64,000 nucleotides of DNA from assembly GCF_958979055.1 (NCBI RefSeq), contig NC_084892.1, positions 2,683,501 through 2,747,500 on the forward strand. The letters are read 5' to 3'. The notes beneath the pieces are model-generated. The model made no database searches and had not been told where the DNA came from. It worked only from the letters and a program-made list of their open reading frames with translations. Below are positions 48,649 to 60,195 of the stretch, one piece after another. Position 1 is the stretch's first letter, and each line of letters begins with the position of its first letter. Source of the stretch: Alnus glutinosa. Taxonomy: Eukaryota > Streptophyta > Magnoliopsida > Fagales > Betulaceae. The position numbers were made by a program, and so were the translations under genes.

Positions 48649-50260
48649 GTATCAATTTTGTCATGTCTTTCAGTAATATATATATTTCATTAAGTAGCAT
48701 ATATATATATACGTCTTTATTTTTGGTATGAATCTTTTGCCGGAAATTAAATCATGAGCGAGAATTTCTGTGTTGGAAAAAACATTCCCAGGTCTTATAT
48801 ATCCGCCTAATAATAATTAATTTAGTACTTAGAAAGAAAGCTCTTACCTTCTGGCGTGGATGAACGTGGAATACTCAATAGCAGTTAATGGTTGGTGGGA
48901 TAATGGGTGTAGAAGTTATCATTACACCATCATCTTGTGTATTAAGTCAAAATATTTCTTAATGAAAAGCATCCAGAAAATTATCAAGTAAATTGTAGGT
49001 TTTGGCCCTTGAACTGCCAAAAGGAGGGTTTGACCCTTGAAGTACCAAACTGTTAATTTTATTTACAAATTATCATTCTCAATTAATATATAGGTTTATT
49101 ACACCATGTAGTTTTGTATGTTGCATGTGGGGAGATTCTAGGATATGATACAAAATTTCAATACCAACCTAATTGTTTGTTGACTTTAAGAGGATGACAG
49201 CCTTTTGTCTCCAAGTTAAGGTCAAGGGAAGGTAGATTACCAAATTAATCTTTGATCAATATCAATTCTTACTAACTTTAAAACTATATACAAAACCAAA
49301 AGATCGAAGAGACTGATTAATGCATGTTCTATCTCTTGTGAATTTCTAGTTCCCTAGCTAGCTCTTATACAATGTTTTCGTGCTAGACTCTCTTAGGAAA
49401 TGTTGTCATGTGGTTTCTAGCATTACTTTATCTTTAATTTGGTTTTTTTTTTTGGGTCTCAGTCCTAGCTAGCTAGTTAGGTTGCCAACAAATGTTGATT
49501 TTCTTTAAATATTAATTAAATGATTAAATTCTTGAAATAACTGGTGATTTAACCTGCATTATATCAAAATAGAAGTTTTAAATTCAAACCATAACTTTAC
49601 AGTTACTCCCATTTTAGAGAAAATGTCATTACTCGAACGCTTCTCGATCGTAATGACCCTCATGTGTTAAGTTAAAAGAAGAAGAAAAGACATTTTTATA
49701 AGCTTCAAAGATGAAAACTTATATATGTATATAAGGTACATGTGACAATTTTATAATTTGAATTAGAAAAATTCTTTCAACTCAATTTAAAGAAAAACTC
49801 TGATCATTAAAGTATATTCTTTTCTCGTAAGTACCTCTTATCATAAGTGTTATCTAACATATAACGAAACTAATTATTCAGTATTTTGGGACTAATATTT
49901 TATTTTCCCATGATAATGATTACTCTTTATATAGAATCATATGTAAATTATAAGGGAAAAAAAGAAAAAGGAATAATGTAATATACGTTCCAAATGATTG
50001 AATATTTTTTGCACCGGCGGCGTCGACAGATGAAGCCACGAGCTTTGTCTTAAACGCCGATTTCCCGTGGCCTTGTTTTGTTTGTAACGGATGTGACAAA
50101 TGAGAAAGATATTATCTCGGTGGATATAAATTATAAGGAGACAAATGAGGAAGATATTTATTTCTCACCCATTAAACGAAAGAATAATTAAAAAAAAAAA
50201 AAAAACAGTAAAATTCAGCTGAATATCCTCTGACATGCGAGGATATTCCAATCTCTCACA
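48649..50260. other. Region between the two PAP first exons
   Basis: AT-rich sequence with no PAP exon 2-5 remnant and no other gene that I can see. If exon 1a is used, this is intron. Confidence 0.55.
50221..50248 (+). promoter_or_regulatory. Paired P1BS-like sites in inverted orientation before PAP C exon 1b
   Basis: GAATATCCTC and GAGGATATTC form a perfect 10-bp inverted repeat with an 8-base spacer, 13 bases before the ATG at 50261. Each arm contains a match to GNATATNC (50221-50228 and 50241-50248). It may lie in the promoter or in the 5'UTR. Confidence 0.5.
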
Positions 50261-53200
50261 ATGGCCGCACGAGGGCTGGGGCTGTTTCTCGCATCCACAG
50301 GCCTGGCCTTCAATGGATTCTTAGGCAGTACTAGTCTTTACACGTACAATCTACCGCCGCCCCTTCCGACGACCTTCTTTAAGAACCAGTTCGAAAATGT
50401 TAGCTCTACTTCTCCTCAACAGGTATCAATTCCTATCTTCTTTATGTGGTTTAGTTTTGTTCGTTTGAATCCGTCGCCGGAAATTAATTAGGAAATAAAT
50501 ATACGTTTAGATTGTGGCCCATTGTTTGATCGATCAGTTCAAGGAGATAATAGCAACTATTGCAGCACTGTCCGTTTTAGATTATTATCAAAGTAAAATT
50601 CAACCGTGAAATGAGAGATTGAGAATGGTGGTTTATTCATCAAAGAATTATTTTTATTCATTAAAAAAAAGAAAAAAGAGAGATGGGTTGGTGTGTTGTC
50701 CAAATTCATTATAAACCGATTCATAGAAATTTGAATCACCTAAAATTAGGTTGGCCGAATTTCTAAAAGAGAGGGTTGTTGGGAGTCCGAGTAGATGGCC
50801 CGACACTAAGCTGCTCATAATAGATAAGTACCATAGCCCATCTTTTAATTAACTTGTCCAATTTTTTATGAAATTCGGACTACCAAATTCTAAAAATCCT
50901 CTCATTATTTTAAACTGTCACATAAATGTCATAGGTAGGTTAATGCGGAGCAAGTTATTAGTATTTAATTTTATTTTCAAGGGTCAATGGCATTAAGTGT
51001 TGCTTTAAATTATTTTGTGTAATTCAATAATATGCATTGCCATGTAAGATAAGTCACTACAATTATATTAGATAAGTCAATAAAATTATATTAGGCAAGT
51101 TAATAATTGGCAGTTGCCCTAATTAATTAAGTTTAGTCCGAGTCTCCTTAAGCTTGCATTGTAATTTGGTTGAAGTACTTAAAAATAAAAAATAAATAAA
51201 TAAATAAATTACTACATCGACGTCCCTGCCAGAGCCCAGGATCACTACAACTTGGGCCGTGTTGAATTTAGTAAGTCGGCCTAAAGCCCCAACCTGATCG
51301 ATCGTAAGTGGCTTGGGCTGCAAGACATGCATATGAATTAATTCAATGAATTACAGCAAACAATTACAAAAACAGATGGGTGTTGGATTTTTCAATCTTA
51401 TTTCATGAATTAAGAAAGGATTCACCATTTAACTCAATCAGCTGTAATCAAATGCATGTCTACAATTTCATTTTATTTTTCCAAGCTCGAGGCATATATG
51501 TTACTTAAAAGGACATTTATTGTAACCCCTCAGTATTATATTAAGAAGATGATTAGCTCACATACAATGAACTTTTATGAGCAATTATAAATAGTTTAAA
51601 TTAAAATTTAATTAGTCATTTTAGAGTGATAACGCAAATATAAATAGATGGGAGTCGAATCACAATATATGGTCCAAGCTAGTGGCTATGACCAGAGCAG
51701 AACTTGGGTTGTAGTACTGTTGATAGCTTCCATTAATAATGCTGCAGGTGCATATATCTTCAGTTGGCGAAGATAAAATGAGGATTTCATGGATTACTGA
51801 CAGCTCAACCCCGGCCACAGTAGATTATGGTACATCTCCTGGGGTATACAGCCTTTCTGCAACTGGGAGTACCTCTTCCTACAGTTACTTGATGTACAAA
51901 TCCGGTGAAATTCATGAGGTGGTAATTGGTCCATTGAACCCCAATTCAGTATATTACTACCGTTGTGGCTCAAATCCCTCCCGTGAGTTCAGTTTCAAAA
52001 CCCCGCCAGCTCAGTTCCCAATCAAATTTGCTGTTGTAGGTATGCATAATTAAGCTCATTACACATAGTTTACAATTTAATTATTTGTGATATACAGGTA
52101 AAAATATTTGGACATAGTTTTTCTACAAATTTGGTTGAACAAATTAACCTTGTGATTCTCACTGCAATTTTACTAGAATTGTGTCTGTCATATATAAGTA
52201 ACGCAAGCATGAATAAAAAATAATCAAATCGGTTTCAAGAAGAAATTAGATGTTGATGATCATTAGGTTATAAATAGTGAATCATTTGAGGACCTATATA
52301 TATGTCTTATTTTATACCGGTTCATGTTCAAATTAAACATGTTAAATCACTACTTATTCTAAAAGCGTAAGCAAATAAGAATGAATAAACTTAATCATTT
52401 AATTAATGTTTTAACACTCTGTTTCAAGTGTGGGCTCAAATAGCTTTTTTTAATAAGTGAGCTCAATATGTAGAATATTTAATTGAAATTAAAGGTGAAT
52501 TGTCAAGTCATAGTTCGAACTCATGACTTATATTTGTCTCTGATATTATTTTAAATCACCACTAAAAATAAGTAGGACTAGGTATCAGTTAAATCGATAA
52601 CGGTAAGAATAGTTTTGCCATCAAACCGAAAAAGTCAATTAATTAACCGACTTTATACCGACAGGAGTAAATTTAGACTATTTCAGTTGACCCGGTGAAG
52701 TCGATTAAATATCGGTCGGTTAAGTCAATTAATCGCGAGCTTTTTATATTGGGCCAAAATGGCCGGGTCGTTTCTTTGGGTCAAACAATTGTTCTTTCAT
52801 TTTTTGAGCTAATTAAACAAGTGTTCATTGAATATGTTTTTGGGCTAATTAAACAAATTATGACAATTCGGTGACAGTTGGTAGATAGTCAGTTGGTGGC
52901 AATCGGATATATATTCTATCCACTCATAAAAATAAATTATTTAATTATTTAATTAATATATTAAAAAATGCAAAACTGCATGATCGATGTAGGTGATCTT
53001 GGACAGACTGGGTGGACCAACACAACCCTCCAACACATAGCAAAATCGAACTACGACATGCTGCTCCTGCCAGGAGACTTATCATATGCAGATTTGTACC
53101 AGCCTTTATGGGATTCATTCGGCAGGCTGGTCGAGCCACTGGCCAGCCAGCGGCCTTGGTTGGTGACCCAAGGCAACCACGAGATTGAGAAGTTTCCAGC

Positions 53201-54829
53201 ATTCCACTCCATACCCTTCACAGCCTACAATGCAAGATGGCGCATGCCGTATGAAGAGAGTGGGTCGGGCTCGAACCTCTACTACTCTTTCAATGTAGCC
53301 GGGGTTCATGTCATCATGTTGGGTTCGTACACAGATTTTGGTCCTGGCTCGCCACAGTATAAGTGGTTACAGGCAGACTTAGGGAAGATTGATCGGAAAA
53401 TGACTCCGTGGACAGTAGCGCTCATTCATGCGCCATGGTATAATTCTAATACTGCTCATCAGGGGGAGAAAGAGTCGGTTGATATGAAGGCAGCCATGGA
53501 AGGGATGCTCTACCAAGCTCGCGTGGATGTTGTTTTTGCTGGACATGTTCATGCATATGAGCGCTTTGTAAGCTTTAATTTCTTTCTCCCTTACTTATTT
53601 TATTGCTGCATGGATCGACATATATAAATAAAACTCTTTAATGCTAATTAATTAATTTATTGACCTGTTTCCATTTTCCATTGGTGCTAATTACTTTCTC
53701 GATCTCTCAGACTCGCGTTTATAATGGGAAGGCTGACAATTGTGGTCCGGTGTATATAACCATTGGGGATGGTGGGAACAGTGAAGGCCTTGCCAGCAAG
53801 TAAGAGCTTTCATATCTTCGATACCATGCCTATATATCCTTGCGATCGTTTAAGCATCATACTGTATGAGTATATCTTGCATGTTTAAAGGGGTAGAAAA
53901 TAGTAGATTTTATTTGGAATATAAATTAAATAACTAAATTTACAATTTTCTTTAGGAACATCCCCAAACTCCACTCTTCTCTCTTCTTTTCTATTTTTTT
54001 CAAAAACAATTATCACCTAAATATCATTTCAAACATAATGTCTCTACTTTCTTTTTTTTCTCGATATCCGTAATAATGAAAAAAAGTTAAAAAGAATACA
54101 ATACAAAACAAAACAAAAAATCGCATATCCAAACGTCCTCTGCTTTTGGAATGCTGATGATTTAACATGGTGAACATTATTTTCATCATTCACCTCTTAT
54201 TTCAATTAAATATTTCACGTGTTGGGAACCACCTATTAAGAAGGAGTTTGAGCTCATATATGAAGGGAAGTGTTAGAATATAACTGAAATGATTAAATTT
54301 ACCATTTCTTATATATAAACTTAACCTTTTAGGATAAGTGATGATTTAATAGACTTAACACTACTCTCCCAGTCTCCCTTACATTACGTGTAGGTTAAAA
54401 CTCACTCTTAATATTCTATTATTTTTCTCACGTGTAAGTTCAAATTCTCATTTAATAAGTAAAGTCCAATGCAGGAAATATTCAATTGAAATAGGAGATG
54501 AATTACGAAGACAATATTCAAATTCAATACATCACTTTAATACTATGTTAAATCACCGATTATAAAAATAAAAAATAAAAAAAAAAACTTACACGGATAA
54601 AAAATGATGGACTTCATGAGTGCATTCTTGTGCTTGCAGGTTTATAGATCCAAAGCCCGATATATCCATTGTGAGGGAGGCGAGCTTTGGGCATGGGCAA
54701 TTGGAAGTGGTGAATGCAACCCATGCGCTCTGGACATGGAACAGAAATGATGACGATGTGGCGGCTCTTAGTGACTCAATCTGGTTGAGAAGCCTATCAT
54801 CCGACCCTGCTTGTAAAGTGCAAACCTAG
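50261..54829 (+). CDS. Purple acid phosphatase C, PAP18/PAP22-group
   Basis: Five exons join in frame to 435 codons: 50261-50422, 51748-52039, 52993-53567, 53711-53799, 54640-54829. The intron positions and phases equal those of PAP A and B, with exons 2 and 4 again 292 and 89 nt. A signal-like hydrophobic start (GLGLFLASTGLAFNGFLG) precedes the N-domain (VHISSVGEDKMRISWITDSS). Ligands are intact: D153, D180, Y183, N213, H297, H336 and H338 in GDLG, GDLSYAD, GNHE, HAPWY and GHVHAYER. There is a two-residue insertion before the last motif (KESVDMKAAMEG). The C-terminus (DPACKVQT) lacks the KDEL-like tail of PAP A and B. It is clearly more diverged and lies in the opposite orientation, so it is an older duplicate. 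The start exon may be replaced by 48478-48648. Confidence 0.92.
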
Positions 54830-56001
54830 ATTGTTAACAAATGTTTGTTATATATGTTCCTTCCAAAGAGATAATAAAAGCTAGGATATATATTTTGGCC
54901 ATATTTCTCCACATAGCGAAGGACATGGCCTTATAGTTAGCTACCCAGGAAAGAATCACAGTGCCTGAGAACCAATTACAGTATGTAGTAAGGCTGGTAA
55001 TATGGGTTGGTGTGTCGGTTTCGAGTCGATCGACCCGCCAATCCGTTAAGGTTCACTTAAAGAAAATTGTTTGGTTGCGTTTTACAAAAACAAAAATAAT
55101 AAACATGATTAATTGAGGAAATACAAGCAGGTGTACGTAAAGATGACTTTTTATGATTGACACATGTTCTTAGAGCACGTGATTTTTACACATTTTTAAA
55201 TGAGTAATGTTAGAACGCGGAACAATTGTAAGATAATTCTCACTATGTCTTTTGGAGCATGTAATTTTCACACACATTTTTCAACATTGTAGAACAATTG
55301 TAAGATAAAATGTAATTTCTAATCTTCCTCTTTTCAAAACACAAGTGATCATTACATGCTCCAAAAGACACAGGGAGAATTGTGTGTGGCTTCCTTGGTT
55401 TTTGGTAGATATGCATATGCTCAAGAAAAATGGATCCTTCTCATGCATACCGAATAATTTTATACTACCATGTTGATTCTATTTACTTATAAATCAAACA
55501 AAAATGGTAAATTAAGCATCACTAAGGCCGGGTCGGTTTGGATTTGTAATTTCACGAAATAACAATTTGAAAACATAATTTTTAAAAACTCAATTAAGCG
55601 TTTGACAAAATCGCAGTCTGGCCTTTAAAATCGCAGTTTAGCCTTTAAAATTGTGCGTTTTAAAAAAAGCACCACATTACTTGAGATTTGAAAAGATAAA
55701 TTTTCAGCGTTTTCAAATTGTACTTTTTTAAAAACACAATTTTAAATAATTTACTTTTTACAATTTAATTTAAAATTATATTTTTTATCTACAAAATCGT
55801 AACGTGGGCGAGAGAATTCATCATAATACCTCTTTCCCTAAACGACTTGCAGCATGGCCTCAAGTCGAGGAGTCTACCCTCAAGGGCCACATACCGTTTA
55901 GCCTAAAACGCAGCGTCTTCGCAAGCGAACTTTTATCAACCCCGAGAACCCTGTGCGTGTGCGAGGGTGTCTGAGTGAATCAGTAGTGAAAGAGCGAGAA
56001 A
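54830..56001. other. Intergenic region between PAP C and the mitochondrial ACP gene
   Basis: Contains a copy of the dispersed MITE family at 55535-55800 (AAGCGTTTGACAAAATCGCAG, GGCCTTTAAAATCGCAG) and the short promoter region of the ACP gene. Nothing else recognised. Confidence 0.5.
55535..55800. mobile_element. MITE copy upstream of the ACP gene
   Basis: Shares GTTTGACAAAATCGCAG, GGCCTTTAAAATCGCAG and GCGTTTTAAAAAAAGCACC with the copies at 11.0, 46.6 and 57.0 kb. It ends about 200 bp before the ACP start. Confidence 0.5.
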
Positions 56002-58223
56002 ATGCAGGCCGTTCGAGCTGGAATCCGAGCTCTTAGATCATCATCATCCGCGCCAATGATCAGAGGAGGTAGGGTTTTCTCTCAATCAGCACCGTCGGTG
56101 TATTCTCCTTCGGCTGTCCTGGAAAAGCAGGAAGTCACTTTCCGTGTTCTCGATCTTCTCAGATCCACGCCTTCCATCGATCCCACCAAGGTACTCTCTC
56201 CCTGAGTCGCTGGCACACACGAATATTAAATCTAACTTCTTTTTTTGTTCTGATTTGGTCTGTTTGGTCAAAGGGAAAATTAGAGTGATTTTTGTTTTAT
56301 TTGGAAGGACTTTCAAATTTGGTGTTGTTTATGTGATTGCGTTGGTGGAAATCTTAGGGTCTGGTTGATTGCTAAGAATATGTAGGAAAATAGAAACTTT
56401 TTGATACGCATATCTATCCAAAAGAAAGAAAAATGCAATCTTTCAAATCTTTGTTTTGTTTTGGGCGAGAGTGATTTTGGGTCTTGCCTGATTTAACTTT
56501 TTCCTTTTCAATTAATGCACATGACTCCCGGCATATATTTATCAAATGGTTTCTTTTGATGATATGCTTACTCAATTATGGATGAGAGAGATACCAACTC
56601 GCTACAAAAGCTTAATGCTACGGGCGTAGGCTTAACAATTTATCTTTTTGAAGCAGAAAAATGATGTATTTGTCACCTTTAGGCAGTGGAAGGGAAAACT
56701 CCATTACTTAAAGGTGGATTATAATGATGGTGAAAACCCCTCAAATCCTAATCCAAATACACCCAAAACCGTGTCTCTCACCAGTACAAATAGCACGCAC
56801 CAAGAGAATTTCTCATTGGTGTTAATTCTTCTTGTTGTTGCTCACTAAATAGAGAGTTTGCGTGTGTCACAAAAGAAAACACATGCCAACTCTATACAAC
56901 CCCCTGAAATTGGTTAGAGTGCGTTTGGTCCCACGATTTCGCACGCCAAAAGCGCGTTTTTAAACAAAATTGCTAAAAGTATCCTGTTTCGAAGTGCGTT
57001 TGAAAAAATGGCAGTTTGGTAATGTAGAAAAATCAATGTTTTCAAGCTGCAAGTAAGAGTGTGTTTTAAAAACGAATGATTTTAAAGGTCGAACCATGAT
57101 TTTAAATGTCAAACCGCATTTTTATCAAACGCTTATCTGCGTTTTTAAAAATCGGGTTTTCATTAGCTACGTTTCGAAATCGCTATTTTTGTCAAACCGC
57201 ACGTTTTGAAACCACTATACCAAACGAACTAGTCACTTTTATTGTTATTACTCTACTAGGATTCCATCGCACATGAAATCCTTTCATTTCACCGTTCTGA
57301 AAGCAATCTTTGAATGCTATATTTGTGTTTATGGGTGCAATGGGGAATGCCCTTGGGGAAGTATAAGTTCCAGTCCTTGCTGCAAAATGGGTGGAGATCC
57401 ATTATATGGATTTCTAGTTGAAACTTGCTCTCCATTATCCAACTGGCCATATGAAAGTTCATACTTAGTAGATCAGAAAATTAAATAGTAGACTATAATG
57501 GTCACCTTGTGTGTTTCTATTTGCAATATGAGAGCTACTTGCCGTATGAAAACCTTAAAGCCTAGTTGCGAAAAGCAAGACTCATTGTGCTCCCACACCC
57601 ACTTTCTCTACTATTGGTTCCCCCAGGACTTGAATACTTCTAGTTTGGAGTTTAAATTGCTCCTGATAGACAAGGTTTATTTTCATAACTGTATGAAATT
57701 GTACATCACTATAAAGTGTTGCACGTGGCATATTCTTTTCTGCTTCTTCCTTTTTGTTATCTTGTTACTTTTTATAAAGTTTCTAACCAAAAGAATGGTG
57801 CCATGAGATATTAGATATGAATAACAGCTAATCTGGATAACAATTTAGCATATTTTTGTAGCATTCTCTGGTTCTTTCTGTGGTATTAGGACTTCCCCCC
57901 TCCTCCCTCCCTTTCTGTTTTTTGGGTCAGGTCATTTAGATCTTGGATCTTGGATCTTGTAATTTCAGAATTCTCCCTTTCATTTTCACTGCTTCCCTTC
58001 TCACATCTGGTTTTATTCTTATACCTCTTATTTTGCGATTGTACAGGTGACTCAAACAGCAAGTTTTAAGGATGACTTGCAACTGGATATATTGGACAAT
58101 AATCAAGTTCTGATAGCTGTGGAAGAAGAATTTGCAGTTGATATCCCGGATAATGAAGCCAACAAGATTTCAACCACGGGTCATCTCATTGACTACCTTA
58201 CAGCCCATCCACAAGCTAAATAA
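56002..58223 (+). CDS. Mitochondrial acyl carrier protein without the phosphopantetheine serine
   Basis: Two exons (56002-56190 and 58047-58223) join in frame to 121 codons. The N-terminus (MQAVRAGIRALRSSSSAPMIRGGRVFSQS) is rich in Arg/Ser and lacks acidic residues, typical of a mitochondrial presequence. The mature part follows plant mtACP: FRVLDLLRSTPSIDPTK, VTQTASFKDDLQLD, EEEFAVDIPDNEANKI, ending HPQAK as I remember for Arabidopsis mtACP2. The invariant DSL motif is changed: residue 78, the serine carrying 4'-phosphopantetheine, is Ile (ATA at 58089-58091), giving LDILDNNQ. The helix II acid of LDxVE is Gln (residue 83). The frame, splice sites and C-terminus are otherwise intact. Normal mtACPs carry octanoyl and longer chains for lipoate synthesis and bind LYR proteins of complex I and Fe-S assembly. 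This copy cannot do the acyl part. Confidence 0.85.
56928..57232. mobile_element. MITE in the ACP intron
   Basis: It starts GTGCGTTTGGTCCCACGATTT and ends with ACGTTTTGAAACCACTATACCAAACGAAC-like sequence, so the ends are inverted repeats. It has internal GCGTTTTTAAA motifs. This is the best-preserved of the four family members. Confidence 0.6.
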
Positions 58224-59190
58224 GATTCTCTTTGGTTGCCAGGTGAAATCACAAATTTCGTTATGTTCTAGACTATCAATGTGGTGTCCATCGGTAGTTT
58301 GTAATAATTTTCCTTTGGTAATTAAAGACATGTTTGCCAAATTTTTATGCCTCCTTAAATCTGAGCACTTTGCTTTTGGATTCATAATGATGTTTTTAAA
58401 AGTCAAATATGGTGATGCTGTTGTTTATGAAACTGTAGTGGTGATGTGAACTTAGAGTTCTCAAATGAGTGAATAAATTGTGGTTCTTTGTGGAACGGCT
58501 GTGGATAAAGTACAAAAGTGGTAGACTGGTTCCTAGTGGATTGTGAGTGAAGTATGTAGTCTTCGGGTAAAAAGGATATATGCATCTTTCTTTTTCTTCC
58601 TTTTTCAATATTAATGATAACTCCTTGTAACCTTTAGAGTTAGAATTAGTTTTATTATTATTATTTTAAGATTAGGGTTATCATCACTTGGGTGTTATCT
58701 ATCTCATCTTATTGTAAGTCTATAACACGACTATGTTGTTAAAGAGGCACCTATTCAAAATTATCCCGTTACGCATTTGAAATTTGAGCATGCAACATTT
58801 TTGGTGTAGATCTAGCACGCTTGCCCAATAGGGTAGTTCTTTTCTATTAAACAAAAGATTTACGAGGAGCATGATGGAAATGCAAATTTAGCAGAGGTAA
58901 AGCTCACAAGGATATGACTCCACCATCCCTAGTGCAAGTAGATTATTGGACCTTGGAAGAACCAAAGATAAACAACTATCAGCTCAGCAAATGTATTGAT
59001 GATTATGATCAATTATCTATATATACCTTACCCGTGCTCCAAGTAAAGCCGCCCAACCTCTTATGAATGTGGCTGCGGCCACATCAACTTTAGCATCTGT
59101 TTTTTACCAAGAGTGTTGGTAGGGTATAACAGTTTTTATTACAAATCTTTATAAATTGATTTGTCAGTCCACGTAACATTTAATACTTAT
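58224..59190. other. 3' flank of the ACP gene, no further gene
   Basis: A/T-rich with a (TTA)n run near 58651-58663. No coding similarity recognised. Confidence 0.5.
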
Positions 59191-59191
59191 C

Positions 59192-60195
59192 AGAGCATTT
59201 GTATCAAGCTCTTCAAAATTTCCTCCAAATTTAACCCAAACAATGTGCTTTTTTGATTTTGTCTCTCAGTTTTGAAAAATTTCCTACATCAAACTCTCTA
59301 AATATTTCTTTTATTTTGACTATATATTGTTTTGTATTAGTTTTAATACCAACCAATTTTACTGTATGAACATCAAATTTTCGTTCTTGGAACAATCCCA
59401 CCACAATCGGTCACCCATATAACCAAAATCTCAAAATTACACCATATCACCAAAATCAGCCAAACATCAACACCACACCACCAAAATCTCAAAATCACAC
59501 CATCAAGCGCCATAATTTCACTAGAATCGGCCATCAACAGAGAACTCAAGTTCTCACTAGAATCAGTCAAGCCAATTGAAACCCACAATTTCAAATCCTA
59601 AATCAACTTCTTCTTCTTCTTTTTTTTAAATGAATCGAAACCCTAAATCAATTGAAAACAATTTATGAAACTCGCCATTTGGAAGGGAAATTCGGGGTCA
59701 AATTCGGTTGCTTCTCGCCTATTTCATCGGTGAAGTTAGGGTTTTTGAGGTTGGGATCTTCGTCGTTGACAGCAAGGTCACTGGTTGCGTTGTTGGCCCA
59801 TTGCGTTGTCGGTGTCGGTCCTCGTCGGTTGCGTTGTCGGCGTCGAGCTCGATCTTGTCCTCGTCGATCCAAAGCCCACCTTATCGCCTACGCGAGTTGG
59901 CCCGATGCCTGGAAAATCAATGGCTTGCTTCCTTTCGTTGATGGCTTGATGCAGAGGAAAGTGGCGGATAAATCTTGCGGGAAGAAAGTGAAAAAAGGCA
60001 TGAGAATGAAAAAAATAATAAAAAATAGAATAGCGTGGAGATGATGGGTCTTAGATATGGAGAAGCATTCTGACAAGCGGTATCTTGGTGAAACGATAGA
60101 GAAACGATAGAGAGCTTGATGCACGGAAGAGTTTGAGAAATTTAACCAAAATTTGGTGAAATGTTTGAAATGCCGAGCTCGATGCTGATGCTCTC
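59192..60195. mobile_element. Probable non-autonomous DNA transposon, ~1 kb
   Basis: The left end AGAGCATTTGTATCAAGCTC matches the complement of the right end (GAGCTCGATGCTGATGCTCT) at about 16 of 20 positions. The pairing continues more weakly inward (CCAAATTTAACCC against TTTAACCAAAATTTGG). The interior has a repeated ATCGGCC/CACCA-rich stretch and a 130-codon open frame at 59652-60044 with no similarity known to me. No target duplication seen. Confidence 0.4.

Noticed and set aside
59652-60044. 130-codon Arg/Ser-rich plus-strand frame
   Set aside because: Lies inside a probable transposon and resembles no family I know; kept as a finding about the element, not as a gene.
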